A DNA stretch of 64,000 bases from Nonomuraea guangzhouensis (GTDB lineage: Bacteria; Actinomycetota; Actinomycetes; Streptosporangiales; Streptosporangiaceae). The notes under the pieces are model-generated. The model did not search any database. It was not told the origin of the DNA and saw nothing but the letters and a program-made list of their open reading frames with translations. Positions 8,809 to 16,739 of this stretch are shown here, one piece after another. A program made the translations under genes and the position numbers. The stretch spans positions 1 to 64,000 of the forward strand of contig NZ_JAHKRM010000008.1 in assembly GCF_019396345.1 (NCBI RefSeq), given 5' to 3'. Position 1 is the first letter of the stretch, and the number at the start of each line of letters is the position of its first letter.

Positions 8809-9097
8809 TTTTCCAGCCTCCTTAAAGGGGCCTCCGCTTCGCTCCGGGCGTCTTTCTGCGTCCCACCCGTTACCCATTTGGGTGGTTGGCCGTTTGACGC
8901 CCGCCCTTCTACAAAGGGCTCACCATCGGCGCTTCGCGCTCCTGGAAGCTCGACGCTCTTCCTTTGGCGCTACGCGCACTGCAAGGCCCTCCGCTTCGCT
9001 CCGGACGTCCTCCCAGGCGGGCTACCGCCCGCCCCCTGGAGGACCTCGCTCCGCTCGGGCTGTCTTCTGAACGCTTCGCCGGGTTGGCGGGTGAGAC
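8809..9097. repeat. Repeat-rich non-coding spacer
   Basis: No credible gene is seen. The stretch carries short degenerate repeats built on GCTTCGCTCC: CCTCCGCTTCGCTCCGG occurs at about 8831-8847 and again at about 8990-9006 in the same orientation, with related CGCTTCGCGCTCC and CCTCGCTCCGCTCGGG nearby. It also has hairpins (CCACCC/GGGTGG at 8863-8885, which may end the ilvE transcript, and GGCGGGC/GCCCGCC near 9012-9030). Such GC-rich repeat spacers mark the left edge of the accessory region. Confidence 0.55.
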
Positions 9098-9169
9098 CAT
9101 GATGAACCTGGCGGCTCGCACGGTGACCGGCATGCGCTGGGCCTGAGTCACATCCGTCACACGATCATT
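9098..9169 (-). pseudogene. Fragment of a small membrane-protein gene
   Basis: These 72 bases are about 88 percent identical to 26488-26559, the 5' end and upstream bases of the membrane-protein gene at 26155-26550. Read on the minus strand they give VTDVTQAQRMPVTVRAARF against VTDAIQAERMPAVVRAGRF in the intact gene, including the GTG start and the preceding AATGATCGT. The homology stops abruptly after the FIM residues and runs into the repeat spacer, so only the N-terminal part of a paralogue remains. Confidence 0.75.
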
Positions 9170-9180
9170 GTCGGCGACAG

Positions 9181-9471
9181 TCAGCCCTCCGCTGGCCAAC
9201 TCTCGCGATCGGCAACGAAGCTGCCCCGTTGAGGCAAGGTCATCACCCACCCCTCGTCCCGCAGCAGAGCCACGGCCTGGCGGGCGGTATCGCGCGCGAC
9301 CCCGTGATCTCGTACCATCTCCGACTCCGATGGGATCCGATCGCGTGGCCCCAGCGCACCAGCCTTGATCTGCTCTCGGATGATCGCCGCCACCTGTTGA
9401 TAGATCGGCGTCGGATCGAACCTATCCACTTCCACAATGCCGACGTTAGGTACGTCGCCTACGGATGGCAT
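9181..9471 (-). CDS. Short GntR-family regulator (DNA-binding domain only)
   Basis: The 96-residue product is little more than a GntR winged helix-turn-helix: PIYQQVAAIIREQIKAGAL, RIPSESEMVRDHGVARDTAR and the wing VMTLPQRGSFVADR. There is no effector-binding domain, so it is either a truncated member or one of the short actinomycete GntR proteins. GTG codons inside the first 15 residues are equally possible starts, as no good ribosome binding site is visible. It is divergent from the small gene at 9521, with only 49 bases between them, suggesting it controls that gene. Confidence 0.75.
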   Translation of the reverse strand: MPSVGDVPNVGIVEVDRFDPTPIYQQVAAIIREQIKAGALGPRDRIPSESEMVRDHGVARDTARQAVALLRDEGWVMTLPQRGSFVADRESWPAEG

Positions 9472-9520
9472 ATGGGCAACGTCCTAGACGAGGTAGACAA
9501 GATGGCTTTAGGGTGAGCTC

Positions 9521-9802
9521 ATGACTTGGGTCTACCACAGCATCCATGCCGAGCCCGCACAGCCCGATCATGAGAAGCTTGCCTGGTCGAAGCCACTCCC
9601 CAGATCGGCACACGTACGGGTGCGGCAACACACCTGTGCATGCCAGGACCAGATGTACGAACTCTGCGCTTCGGGCGGCCTGATGTTCATCCGGCGCACT
9701 ACACATGACTCGGACAGGGTCACCGTCCACGAAACACAGTGGTGGCCCAGCAAACGTGCCGAGGAAGCTTGGGCCCTCCTGCTGTCGGGGCAAGCGCGTT
9801 GA
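9521..9802 (+). CDS. Conserved small protein of unknown function
   Basis: A 93-residue protein starting MTWVYHS with GGTGAG at the right distance upstream. It contains HTCACQDQMYELCASGG, with three cysteines, followed by GLMFIRRT and a C-terminal helix KRAEEAWALLLSG. I do not know the fold; the cysteine cluster could bind metal. It is divergent from the short GntR regulator and upstream of the HD phosphohydrolase gene in the same direction (52 bases apart). Codon use is ordinary, so I take it as a real gene. Confidence 0.6.
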   Translation: MTWVYHSIHAEPAQPDHEKLAWSKPLPRSAHVRVRQHTCACQDQMYELCASGGLMFIRRTTHDSDRVTVHETQWWPSKRAEEAWALLLSGQAR

Positions 9803-9853
9803 GCTTCTCGCCCTCCCTGCCGGACAATGTCGTGAGGGCGCGGGAGGGGGACC

Positions 9854-10429
9854 ATGGCGGACGACCTGGCGGGACTGACGGGTCTGCTGTATGAGATCGG
9901 GCTGCTCAAGCGCTACAAGCGCACCGGATGGCTCGTGGCGGGCGTGCATGACCCGGAGAGCATTGCCGACCACTCGTTCCGTACGGCGATTATCGCCAGC
10001 GTGATCGCCGCACTTGAGGGCGGCAACCCCGAACGAGCCGCGTTCATGAGCCTGTTCCACGACACCCAGGAGACCCGCATCACCGACATCCCGTACATCG
10101 GCAAGCGCTACCTCAAGGCGGCCCCGAACGAGGAAGTCACGGCCGACCAGGTGCGGGGCGTGCCGGAGCCTGTGGCCGACATGGTGAGAGACGCTGTCGG
10201 CGAGTATGAGGAAAAGGTCAGTCTCGAGGCGGTCTGCGCACGCGACGCTGACAAACTGGAGTGTCTCCTGCAAGCCGTCGAGTATCGCGAGCAGGGGCAC
10301 CAGAGTGTGCAGCCGTGGATTGACAGTTCTCTTGCCGCGCTCAAGACCGCGACCGGGAAGCGGCTCGCGGAGGAGGCTCTTCGCACGGGGACGCTGGAGT
10401 GGATGACCCGCGTCCTCAACGGTGACTGA
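9854..10429 (+). CDS. HD-domain phosphohydrolase, YfbR/YGK1 (5'-nucleotidase) type
   Basis: The 191-residue protein has the HD_3 pattern: ADHSFRTAIIASV (first metal histidine), FHDTQETRITDIP (the HD pair) and RDADKLECLLQAVEY (C-terminal metal aspartate). Relatives dephosphorylate deoxynucleoside 5'-monophosphates in the cytoplasm; the exact substrate here is inference. GGGAGGGGG lies just before ATG 9854. A 116-base piece of its 3' half, 10241-10356, recurs in the same orientation at 16740-16855, flanking the ATPase/nuclease island that begins immediately downstream. Confidence 0.82.
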   Translation: MADDLAGLTGLLYEIGLLKRYKRTGWLVAGVHDPESIADHSFRTAIIASVIAALEGGNPERAAFMSLFHDTQETRITDIPYIGKRYLKAAPNEEVTADQVRGVPEPVADMVRDAVGEYEEKVSLEAVCARDADKLECLLQAVEYREQGHQSVQPWIDSSLAALKTATGKRLAEEALRTGTLEWMTRVLNGD

Positions 10430-10593
10430 GTGAGAAACAGGGGCCTGCGGGGTGGAGGTAGCCAACCCCGGCGCGGGTGATCCACAGCGTGCGGTCCTCG
10501 TCGTCGACCGCGCACCCTCAGTTCCACCCACGCTCCCAGGCGCTCTGTCGGGCGCCACGTCCGTCGTCTCGGATGTTGGTCGTGGCCCGTGGT

Positions 10594-10672
10594 CTGTCGG
10601 TTTTTTTGCCTGTCAAATGTCGGTTGGCCCTCCGTGATCTGTCGGTTTTTTGCACCGTCAAATGTCGGTTGG
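10594..10672. repeat. Two-copy direct repeat upstream of an ATPase gene
   Basis: A 34-base element is present at 10594-10627 and 10639-10672, 45 bases apart. Each copy reads CTGTCGGTT followed by a T run, then GTCAAATGTCGGTTGG. The two copies differ by a few bases in the middle. They lie just upstream of the ribosome binding site of the ATPase at 10712 and may be a regulatory element or a recombination scar. The rest of 10430-10711 shows no gene. Confidence 0.65.
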
Positions 10673-10711
10673 GCTCTACGCTGGTCTGGATCGCCGCAGG
10701 AAGGAGCTGCC

Positions 10712-11965
10712 ATGTCCGAGTTGGTTTCACGCCAGGTAACCGGCCACGCCGAGGAGTTCCTCGACGCCTTCAGAGTGGTGATCGTCAATGGGCCGAGGCA
10801 GTCAGGCAAGACCACTCTGCTTCAACAGCTCAACAAGGGAGGAGGGGGGACCTATCTCACCCTGGATGACGGCCCGTTGAGAGCGGCCGCGCAGGCCGAT
10901 CCCGGTTCCTTCATCGCGGACGGGCCGCGTCCGATGATGATCGACGAGATCCAGCGGGGCGGAGACGAGCTGATCCTGGCGATCAAGGCGGAGGTCGATC
11001 GGAAGACTGAGCGGGGGCAGTTCGTTCTGGCGGGTTCCACAAGGTTTCTGTCCACGCCGTCGTTGAGCGAATCACTTGCGGGGCGCGCGGGCATCCTTGA
11101 GGTCTGGCCCTTTGCTCAGGAGGAGCTTGCCGGAAGAGGCGAATCCTTCCTTGTGACGGCTTTCCACGATCCTGGTGCGTTGCGCTCTTCGTCACCCAGC
11201 GACTACAGCCGAAGGGACTACTTCGAACTGGTCTGTCGAGGGTTCTATCCGGAGGCAGTCGCGATGAGATCGGAGTTCACCCGGGACAGGTGGTATCGGA
11301 CCTACGTTCAGTCGGTCATCGACACCGACATCAGGGAGATGGCGAGAGTCGATGAGCCGAGCAGTCTCCGGCAACTTCTCAACATTGCCGCGGCGAATAC
11401 GGCTCAAGAGCCGAACATGGTCAAGATCGGCAGTGATCTCCAACTCCATCGCAGCACGATCAGCCGTTACATCGGCTTGCTGGAGACAGTTTTTCTGATC
11501 CGTCAGGTTCCGGCGTGGTCTCGGAATCTTGTGGCTCGGTCGATTCGTCGTCCCAAGCTGCACATCACCGATACCGGCCTTGCTGCTCATCTGATCGGTG
11601 TTGACGCGGATGGCCTGGCTGCCAGGGTCTCGCCGGCACGGGGGCCTCTTATCGAGTCGTTCATCGTCAACGAGATCGCGAAGCAGGCCACTTGGGCGCC
11701 GTTTCGAGTCGGACTCCATCACTGGAGGGTCAGCCAGGGCGCTGAGGTCGACCTCGTACTTGAACGAAACAATGGGCGGATTGTCGGTGTGGAGGCCAAA
11801 GCCACTGACTCTGTCAACCAGGACGATTTCCAGGGCCTTGCAGCTCTACGCGAGAGTCTCGGCGAAGACTTCATTCACGGTTTCGTCTTCTACACAGGGG
11901 CGAGGTCGCTGTCCTTCGGAGACCGGCTGACAGCGCTGCCCCTCAGCGCTCTCTGGGACAGGTAG
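10712..11965 (+). CDS. AAA ATPase with DUF4143 (PD-(D/E)XK-like) domain
   Basis: A 417-residue protein of the AAA_14/DUF4143 group. Walker A is NGPRQSGKTTLL near residue 30, Walker B MMIDEIQRG near residue 75, then sensor region FVLAGSTRFLS. The C-terminal part has a helix-turn-helix-like stretch (HRSTISRYIGLLE) and a nuclease-like core: GAEVDLVLE and VGVEAKAT, the D-xn-ExK pattern. The cellular role of this family is uncertain. ATG 10712 is preceded by AGGAAGGAG. Codons with T or A in third position are visibly more frequent than in neighbours, suggesting horizontal transfer. It follows the HD gene and a direct repeat. Confidence 0.85.
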   Translation: MSELVSRQVTGHAEEFLDAFRVVIVNGPRQSGKTTLLQQLNKGGGGTYLTLDDGPLRAAAQADPGSFIADGPRPMMIDEIQRGGDELILAIKAEVDRKTERGQFVLAGSTRFLSTPSLSESLAGRAGILEVWPFAQEELAGRGESFLVTAFHDPGALRSSSPSDYSRRDYFELVCRGFYPEAVAMRSEFTRDRWYRTYVQSVIDTDIREMARVDEPSSLRQLLNIAAANTAQEPNMVKIGSDLQLHRSTISRYIGLLETVFLIRQVPAWSRNLVARSIRRPKLHITDTGLAAHLIGVDADGLAARVSPARGPLIESFIVNEIAKQATWAPFRVGLHHWRVSQGAEVDLVLERNNGRIVGVEAKATDSVNQDDFQGLAALRESLGEDFIHGFVFYTGARSLSFGDRLTALPLSALWDR

Positions 11966-12200
11966 AGCACACGACTCGCTTCGCCACGGTCAGCCCATGG
12001 GGGAGGCGGGAGCTTGGCTGGCGACCGCCCCGAACGCGCCGTCGGTCGTATCCGCTCCCGCGCGTTCGGGAATCGCACCCAAGCCAGCGCCCTTGTCGGA
12101 CAGGGGGTGGAGCGGGCATGTGCTGTCGCCACCAACGTGATCCACTCCACCCAGGCGCTCGGCTCGTACCTGGTCATCCAGCAATTTCGGCGTACGACGG
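11966..12200. other. Intergenic stretch without recognised gene
   Basis: The 235 bases between the convergent ATPase and DUF4386 genes contain only short frames without convincing codon bias, plus a GC-rich inverted motif around CCCGAACGCGCCG / CGCGCGTTCGGG (12030-12070) that could form a hairpin and end transcription. Confidence 0.4.
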
Positions 12201-12950
12201 TCACGCCACCGCAGGTGGCGCCACATGGGCGTCGTCTCGCGGTGCTTCCTGGAGCGCGCGACGGCGGAGGCCGCGGACCAGCAGGTAGCCGACCATCCAG
12301 AACTCGCCGACGTGCGCGGGTATCGCGAGGAGTTCGGCGACGACTCCTGCCTCGGGAGCGAGGTACACGATGAACGCGCCGAGCAGATAGCCGGTGCCGC
12401 CTGCGATGAGCACCCAGCCCAGCGGTCGGGGCATCCACCCCGAGCGGAGCACGCAGAAGCCCATGGGGATGAGCCACAGGCCGAAGAACATCGCTCCCAC
12501 GCCCCACAGGTTGCCGCTCAACAGGTAGAGGAGTTGGACGGTTGCCGGCGCGTCGCCGACCGGGCCGAACGCGATCTCGACCGCTGTCGCCAGGAATGCC
12601 GCGCTGCCGAGGCCGGTGACCGCGTTGACCAGGCCGAAGGCGGTGATGCCGCCGGCGGCTAAGGCGTCCACGGTGCGGAACAGGCGGTAGAACCACGTGG
12701 CGGTGAGCGCCTGGGTGAGGACCATGAGCATCTCCAGCACGACCCCGGCGCGCGCGAGCGACTCGTTCCCGACCAGGTGCGCCAGCGTCGCACTGGGATC
12801 GTCGGCCGCGAAAAGCTGCGGCCGGATGACCAGAAAACCAAGCACGCCCGTGATGGCCATACCGAGATAGAACAGCCCGGTCATACGGGCGGTGCGGACT
12901 AGCTCGGCTCCTTCAGCTGTTGCGCCGGCTCGTAAGGGTCCCGTGATCAT
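12201..12950 (-). CDS. DUF4386-family membrane protein
   Basis: The 249-residue product has about six to seven membrane segments and the family's N-terminal pattern (RTARMTGLFYLGMAITGVLG) and the central FYRLFRTVDALAAGG region. DUF4386 proteins are integral membrane proteins of unknown function, often near small regulators. Length is normal for the family. It stands between the ATPase gene and the XRE/membrane-protein pair and has its own start region; no operon partner is obvious. Confidence 0.8.
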   Translation of the reverse strand: MITGPLRAGATAEGAELVRTARMTGLFYLGMAITGVLGFLVIRPQLFAADDPSATLAHLVGNESLARAGVVLEMLMVLTQALTATWFYRLFRTVDALAAGGITAFGLVNAVTGLGSAAFLATAVEIAFGPVGDAPATVQLLYLLSGNLWGVGAMFFGLWLIPMGFCVLRSGWMPRPLGWVLIAGGTGYLLGAFIVYLAPEAGVVAELLAIPAHVGEFWMVGYLLVRGLRRRALQEAPRDDAHVAPPAVA

Positions 12951-13124
12951 CTGACGGCCCCCGATTCAACGAAGGTGTCGGCCGCCACCGGTCTGTCGAC
13001 CATGGCAAGGCCTGCGTTCCGGGCGAGGCGTTGAGGGGTGTACATGATTCTCCCTTGCTTTTGGGCGTGAAGGAGGAAGGCCGCGGGGCGGTGTCCCCGC
13101 GCGCCGGTGGTAGTGGTGTGGCGG

Positions 13125-13349
13125 TTAGTCCTCGGTGTCGGGGTGCTGGAAGAGGTCGTCGAGCGGCACCCCGAACACGTGGGCGATCTGGAAGGCCATC
13201 TCCAGTGACGGCGAGTAGCGGCTCTGCTCGATGGCGATGATGGTCTGGCGGGTTACGCCGATGCGGTCGGCCAGCTCGGCCTGAGTCATCTCCCCGTGGG
13301 CGAACCGCAGGGCGCGGATCGCGTTGGTGACCCTGGTGGGCTTGGCCAT
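13125..13349 (-). CDS. XRE-family helix-turn-helix regulator
   Basis: A 74-residue single-domain Cro/CI-type regulator. The helix-turn-helix is MTQAELADRIGVTRQTIIAIEQ, with SLEMAFQIAHVFGVPLDDLF completing the five-helix fold. It begins three bases after the stop of the upstream membrane-protein gene, so the two form one operon. This pairing of a tiny XRE protein with a membrane protein is frequent in bacteria; the regulator probably controls its own operon through the TTGAC palindrome at 13796. Confidence 0.85.
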   Translation of the reverse strand: MAKPTRVTNAIRALRFAHGEMTQAELADRIGVTRQTIIAIEQSRYSPSLEMAFQIAHVFGVPLDDLFQHPDTED

Positions 13350-13352
13350 GGG

Positions 13353-13772
13353 CTAGAAGCCCCGTCGGTACGCGACGATCTTCACGATGGAGGAGGCGAG
13401 GGCGGCCAGGACGAACGCCAGGTAGAGCGTGTTGGCGATCCAGAACTGCTCAACCTTCGCCATCGCCAGGCCGAGCGGGACGATCGCGGCGACGCTCATG
13501 ACGTAGAACCCGACGTACTCGCCCCGCCGGTTGATCTGCTTGTCGCGCTCGTCGGTCTTGTCGGCCTCCCTCGGCGAGAGGATCGCGGCCATGATGTTCA
13601 GGACGATGTTCGCGGCGACCCCGACACCGATCGCGGTGAGCATCGGCCACACGTAGGCGATCGTCGCCACGTCCGTTCCCGGGACCTTCGACAGGACGGT
13701 CGCGAAGTAGACCACGGCTACGCCAACCGCGACCACGACGTAGATCCACGTGCGCTTCTCTTCGGAGGACAT
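13353..13772 (-). CDS. Small four-helix membrane protein paired with an XRE regulator (DUF2178-like)
   Basis: The 139-residue protein has four membrane segments (WIYVVVAVGVAVVYFATVL, a second around TAIGVGVAANIVLNIMAAI, VGFYVMSVAAIVPLGLAMA, and LYLAFVLAALASSIVKIVA) with a charged cytoplasmic loop DKTDERDKQINRRGEY between the second and third. It resembles DUF2178-type proteins that travel with XRE regulators; function unknown. ATG 13772 is chosen because GGGAG lies just upstream; an in-frame start further up exists at 13808 but would overlap the palindrome. Confidence 0.75.
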   Translation of the reverse strand: MSSEEKRTWIYVVVAVGVAVVYFATVLSKVPGTDVATIAYVWPMLTAIGVGVAANIVLNIMAAILSPREADKTDERDKQINRRGEYVGFYVMSVAAIVPLGLAMAKVEQFWIANTLYLAFVLAALASSIVKIVAYRRGF

Positions 13773-13795
13773 GTCCGCTCCCATGTACAACAAAC

Positions 13796-13808
13796 TTGAC
13801 ATAGTCAA
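13796..13808. promoter_or_regulatory. Candidate XRE operator
   Basis: A perfect 13-base palindrome TTGAC-ATA-GTCAA lies 24 bases before the start codon of the membrane-protein/XRE operon, within an A/T-rich promoter-like stretch. Autoregulation by the XRE protein encoded in the operon is inference. Confidence 0.5.
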
Positions 13809-13911
13809 AAGTAAAGCAGCGCAGACATGGTGTCAATAAATCTTTACTCCGCCTTGCGGCGCTCGCTGCGGGTTGATCAAATCGCGTGCGAGCCGGACGG
13901 CAAGGAACCCG

Positions 13912-15510
13912 TTACACCCGCAGAACGGTGACCTGACGGCCGGACGGCGTGGTCGCCTGCTCGAAAGCGCCTCGTTCCTTCCATGGCGGGGCTTCGGGGC
14001 GCCGGTTGAAGATCACCAGCGCGCCGGTGGTGAGGGTGAGGCGGTCCAGGTACCGGTCGAGTTGCATGAGGCCGTCGGGCAGCGGGTCGTTCTCGCCTGC
14101 TCGCCAGACCTTGAGTTCCATGGCCTCGCGCTGCGTGAGCCGTTCGCCTTCGGGGCCGGTGTAGGGCCAGCGGACCAGTACGTCCAGGCGCTTGGTGCCG
14201 GCGGCGTACTCCCGGTCGAGCTGGCCTCCGCCGTTGACCAGGCGGTGCAGGAAGGCCATGAGGATGATCTGGCAGGCGGCTTCGTGGTAGCCCTCCTGCC
14301 GGATGAGTACCTCGCCGTGTTCGCGCCAGAACACGACGAACTCCTGCAGCAGGCGCGGCAGGTCGAAACGGCCGTCTGGCAGCACGAAGCTGTGCGGATC
14401 GGCCTTCACGAACCGCTCCGTGCGATTGCCCAGGACCCGTAGGAGGATCTCTCGATAGATCGGGTTGGCGATCTCCAGATCCCGAGTTCCCCGGATGAGG
14501 CCCAGATCGTGAACGTAGGAGACGTCATCGTCGAAAGAAGAGTCCGTGTCTGGCCACGTTCCCGCCAGGATCGGTTCGATCACCCGTTCCACCCGTGGTT
14601 CGCGCAGCCGCGCCACGAGGGCGTCCAGGTGGGTGGCGCGCGCCCGGATCAGCCGCTCTTTGGCCTCCTCCACCTGCTCGTCACCGATTGTCCCCGTCGC
14701 TCCCATCTCGGTGATGATCTCATCGGCGAGGGCATTGACCAGCCAGGGCTGTCCCTGTGTCAGTTCGAAGACTCGGTCCACCGCGTCTTTGTTGAACTCC
14801 TGGCCGGTCGCCTGCGTGTGCTGGCCGTAGAGTTCGGCGATCTGGTCGGTGGTGAAGTCGCCCAAGCGTAGCGATTTGCGGATGATGTTGAACGGGCTGG
14901 CCACATTGAACCGGTCGGGAGCGCCGCCCGAGGCTACCTTGTACTCACGCAGGTCGCGCAACCCGCACAGCACCACCGACGCGGGAAACGGATAGCCCTT
15001 CGATCGTATGTTGTGACCGTCGCGGAGTTGGTTGAGGATGCTGATCAGGCTCTCGCCTTGCAGGGCGTCGATCTCGTCGAGGAACAGCACCACCCGGCGC
15101 GGGCAGCGGCGGCACCACGCGCTCAGCGCCTTACCGAACCGGGTGCCCGCCTGCTCCTCCGGCCAGGAGTCCGGCGGCAGCAATTCACCGGACCATCCCG
15201 ACAAGTCGGCAGCCCTGCGGAGGGAATCCAGCAGAATCGTCTCCGTGGCGGCGATGTCATCGCTGAAGATCTTGGCGCGCTCGCAGGAGAACGACAGAGC
15301 GGCGATGTCGCGCTCGGCGGTCAGCTCCGACGCCAAAGCGTCCAGGATGGTCGTCTTGCCGGTCTGTCGGGGCGCGTGCAGCACGAAGTAGCGGTCCATC
15401 TCGATGAGCGCCCGCGCCTCGGGTAGCCGTGGTGTGGGGGGCAGCATGTAGTGGAGCTGCGGATCACAGGGGCCGGTGGTATTAAAGTATCTTGCTCCGG
15501 GTGGCGGCAT
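13912..15510 (-). CDS. AAA-like ATPase with C-terminal PD-(D/E)XK domain
   Basis: The 532-residue protein starts with the AAA-like (PF14516-type) header YFNTTGPCDP and LPPTPRLPEA, then Walker A LHAPRQTGKTT near residue 50 and Walker B VVLFLDEIDALQG near residue 145. A helical region with LGDFTTDQIAELYGQHTQ and GQPWLVNALADEI follows. The last about 180 residues form a nuclease-like domain with KRLDVLV and AMELKVW, the D...ExK signature of PD-(D/E)XK (PDDEXK_9-like) proteins. The gene starts two bases after the stop of a shorter paralogue. The role of this family is not settled; regulatory or defence functions are conceivable. Confidence 0.82.
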   Translation of the reverse strand: MPPPGARYFNTTGPCDPQLHYMLPPTPRLPEARALIEMDRYFVLHAPRQTGKTTILDALASELTAERDIAALSFSCERAKIFSDDIAATETILLDSLRRAADLSGWSGELLPPDSWPEEQAGTRFGKALSAWCRRCPRRVVLFLDEIDALQGESLISILNQLRDGHNIRSKGYPFPASVVLCGLRDLREYKVASGGAPDRFNVASPFNIIRKSLRLGDFTTDQIAELYGQHTQATGQEFNKDAVDRVFELTQGQPWLVNALADEIITEMGATGTIGDEQVEEAKERLIRARATHLDALVARLREPRVERVIEPILAGTWPDTDSSFDDDVSYVHDLGLIRGTRDLEIANPIYREILLRVLGNRTERFVKADPHSFVLPDGRFDLPRLLQEFVVFWREHGEVLIRQEGYHEAACQIILMAFLHRLVNGGGQLDREYAAGTKRLDVLVRWPYTGPEGERLTQREAMELKVWRAGENDPLPDGLMQLDRYLDRLTLTTGALVIFNRRPEAPPWKERGAFEQATTPSGRQVTVLRV

Positions 15511-15512
15511 GA

Positions 15513-16712
15513 TTACATTCTGCCATCATGCTGATTCGAGTGCCCGAAGATCCTCAGGCAGGCCTTGGCCAGCGCTTCGTCGGTGAATGGGTCGTCTTGT
15601 TCCTGGTGGCGTAGCAGGTCGGCACCCAGGAGCCGCCGCCGCAGCAGGACTTCTCGGTAGATCGGGTTGGCGATCTCCGCTTCTCCGGTTCCCCGGATGA
15701 GACCGAGATCATGAACGTAGGAGACGTCATCGTCGAAGGAAGCGTCCGTGCCCGGCATCGTTCCCGCCATGATCGCCCGGATCACCCGTTCCACCCGGGG
15801 CTCGTGCAGTCGCGCCATGAGAGCGTCCAGGTGGACGGGGCGCTCTCGGATCAGCCGCTCCTTGGCCTCATCGACCTGTGCGGTGGTGATGGCGCCGCTC
15901 ACCCGCATCCGGAAGGTGATCTCGTAAGCGAGGGCGTTGACCAGCCATGGTTGTCCCTGAGCCAGCTCGAAGATCCGGTCCACCGCGTCCTTGGTGAACT
16001 CCTGGCCGGTCGCCTGCGTGTGCTGGTCGTACAGCTCGGCGATCTCGTCGGCGGTGAAGTCGCCTAGGCGCAGTGACTCGGTGATGATGTTGAACGGGCT
16101 GCCTGGGCTCGACCAATCGCGGTTGCCTCCAGAGGTGACCTTGTATTCGGGTACGTCGCGCAACCCGCACAGCACCACCGAAGAGGGGAACGGACGGCCC
16201 TCATGCCGCGCGTTGTGGCCGTCGCGAAGCTGGCGGAAGATGCTGACCATGCTGGAGCCCTGCAGGGCGTCGATCTCGTCGAGGATCAGGACCACCCGGC
16301 GCGGGCAGCGGCGGCACCATTCGCTCAGCGCCGCGCCGAACCGGCTGCCTGGCGCGGCCTGCGGCCAGGGATCCGGCGGCAGCAGTGCCTCGGTCCATCC
16401 CGACCACGTGGCGGCTTCGCGGAGAGACTGCAGCAAAATCGCCTCCGCGGCGGCGTAGTCGTCACCGGCAGCCTTGGCGCGTTCGCAGGAGAACATCAGG
16501 GCGGCGATGTCGCCCTCGGCGTTCAGCTCGGACGCCAGCGTGTACAGCGCGGTCGTTTTCCCGGTTTGCCGGGGCGCGTGCAGCACGAAGTAGCGGTCCC
16601 TCTCGATGAGCTCGCGCACCTGCGGGAGCTGCGGCGTGGGCGGCAGCATGTAGTGGTGCCTCGGGTCGCAGGGGCCGGTGGTATTGAAATACTTTGCTCG
16701 TGGTGGCCGCAT
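15513..16712 (-). CDS. AAA-like ATPase, truncated paralogue lacking the nuclease domain
   Basis: This 399-residue protein is a close paralogue of the gene just downstream: same header YFNTTGPCDPRHHYMLPPTP, Walker A RQTGKTTALYTL, Walker B VVLILDEIDALQG and the same FTADEIAELYDQHTQATGQEF region. Similarity ends near residue 365, after NPIYREVLLR; the tail is a short unrelated KACLRIFGHSNQHDGRM and the PD-(D/E)XK domain is missing. Walker residues are intact, so it may act as a regulatory partner, or it may be decaying after tandem duplication. The two genes are 2 bases apart and surely cotranscribed. Confidence 0.8.
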   Translation of the reverse strand: MRPPRAKYFNTTGPCDPRHHYMLPPTPQLPQVRELIERDRYFVLHAPRQTGKTTALYTLASELNAEGDIAALMFSCERAKAAGDDYAAAEAILLQSLREAATWSGWTEALLPPDPWPQAAPGSRFGAALSEWCRRCPRRVVLILDEIDALQGSSMVSIFRQLRDGHNARHEGRPFPSSVVLCGLRDVPEYKVTSGGNRDWSSPGSPFNIITESLRLGDFTADEIAELYDQHTQATGQEFTKDAVDRIFELAQGQPWLVNALAYEITFRMRVSGAITTAQVDEAKERLIRERPVHLDALMARLHEPRVERVIRAIMAGTMPGTDASFDDDVSYVHDLGLIRGTGEAEIANPIYREVLLRRRLLGADLLRHQEQDDPFTDEALAKACLRIFGHSNQHDGRM

Positions 16713-16739
16713 GGTCGCAGTCTGTCATCTTCCTGGCGA

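Noticed and set aside
10430..10590. Relic of an insertion sequence or integrase
   Set aside because: Reverse-strand translations have no recognisable transposase or recombinase motif and no terminal inverted repeats are visible.
10594..10672. CRISPR array
   Set aside because: Only two units, no spacer of constant size with different sequence, no cas genes.
11966..12200. tRNA-like T-loop sequence (GGTGCGATTCCCG on the minus strand)
   Set aside because: No matching acceptor, D or anticodon arms could be found around it.
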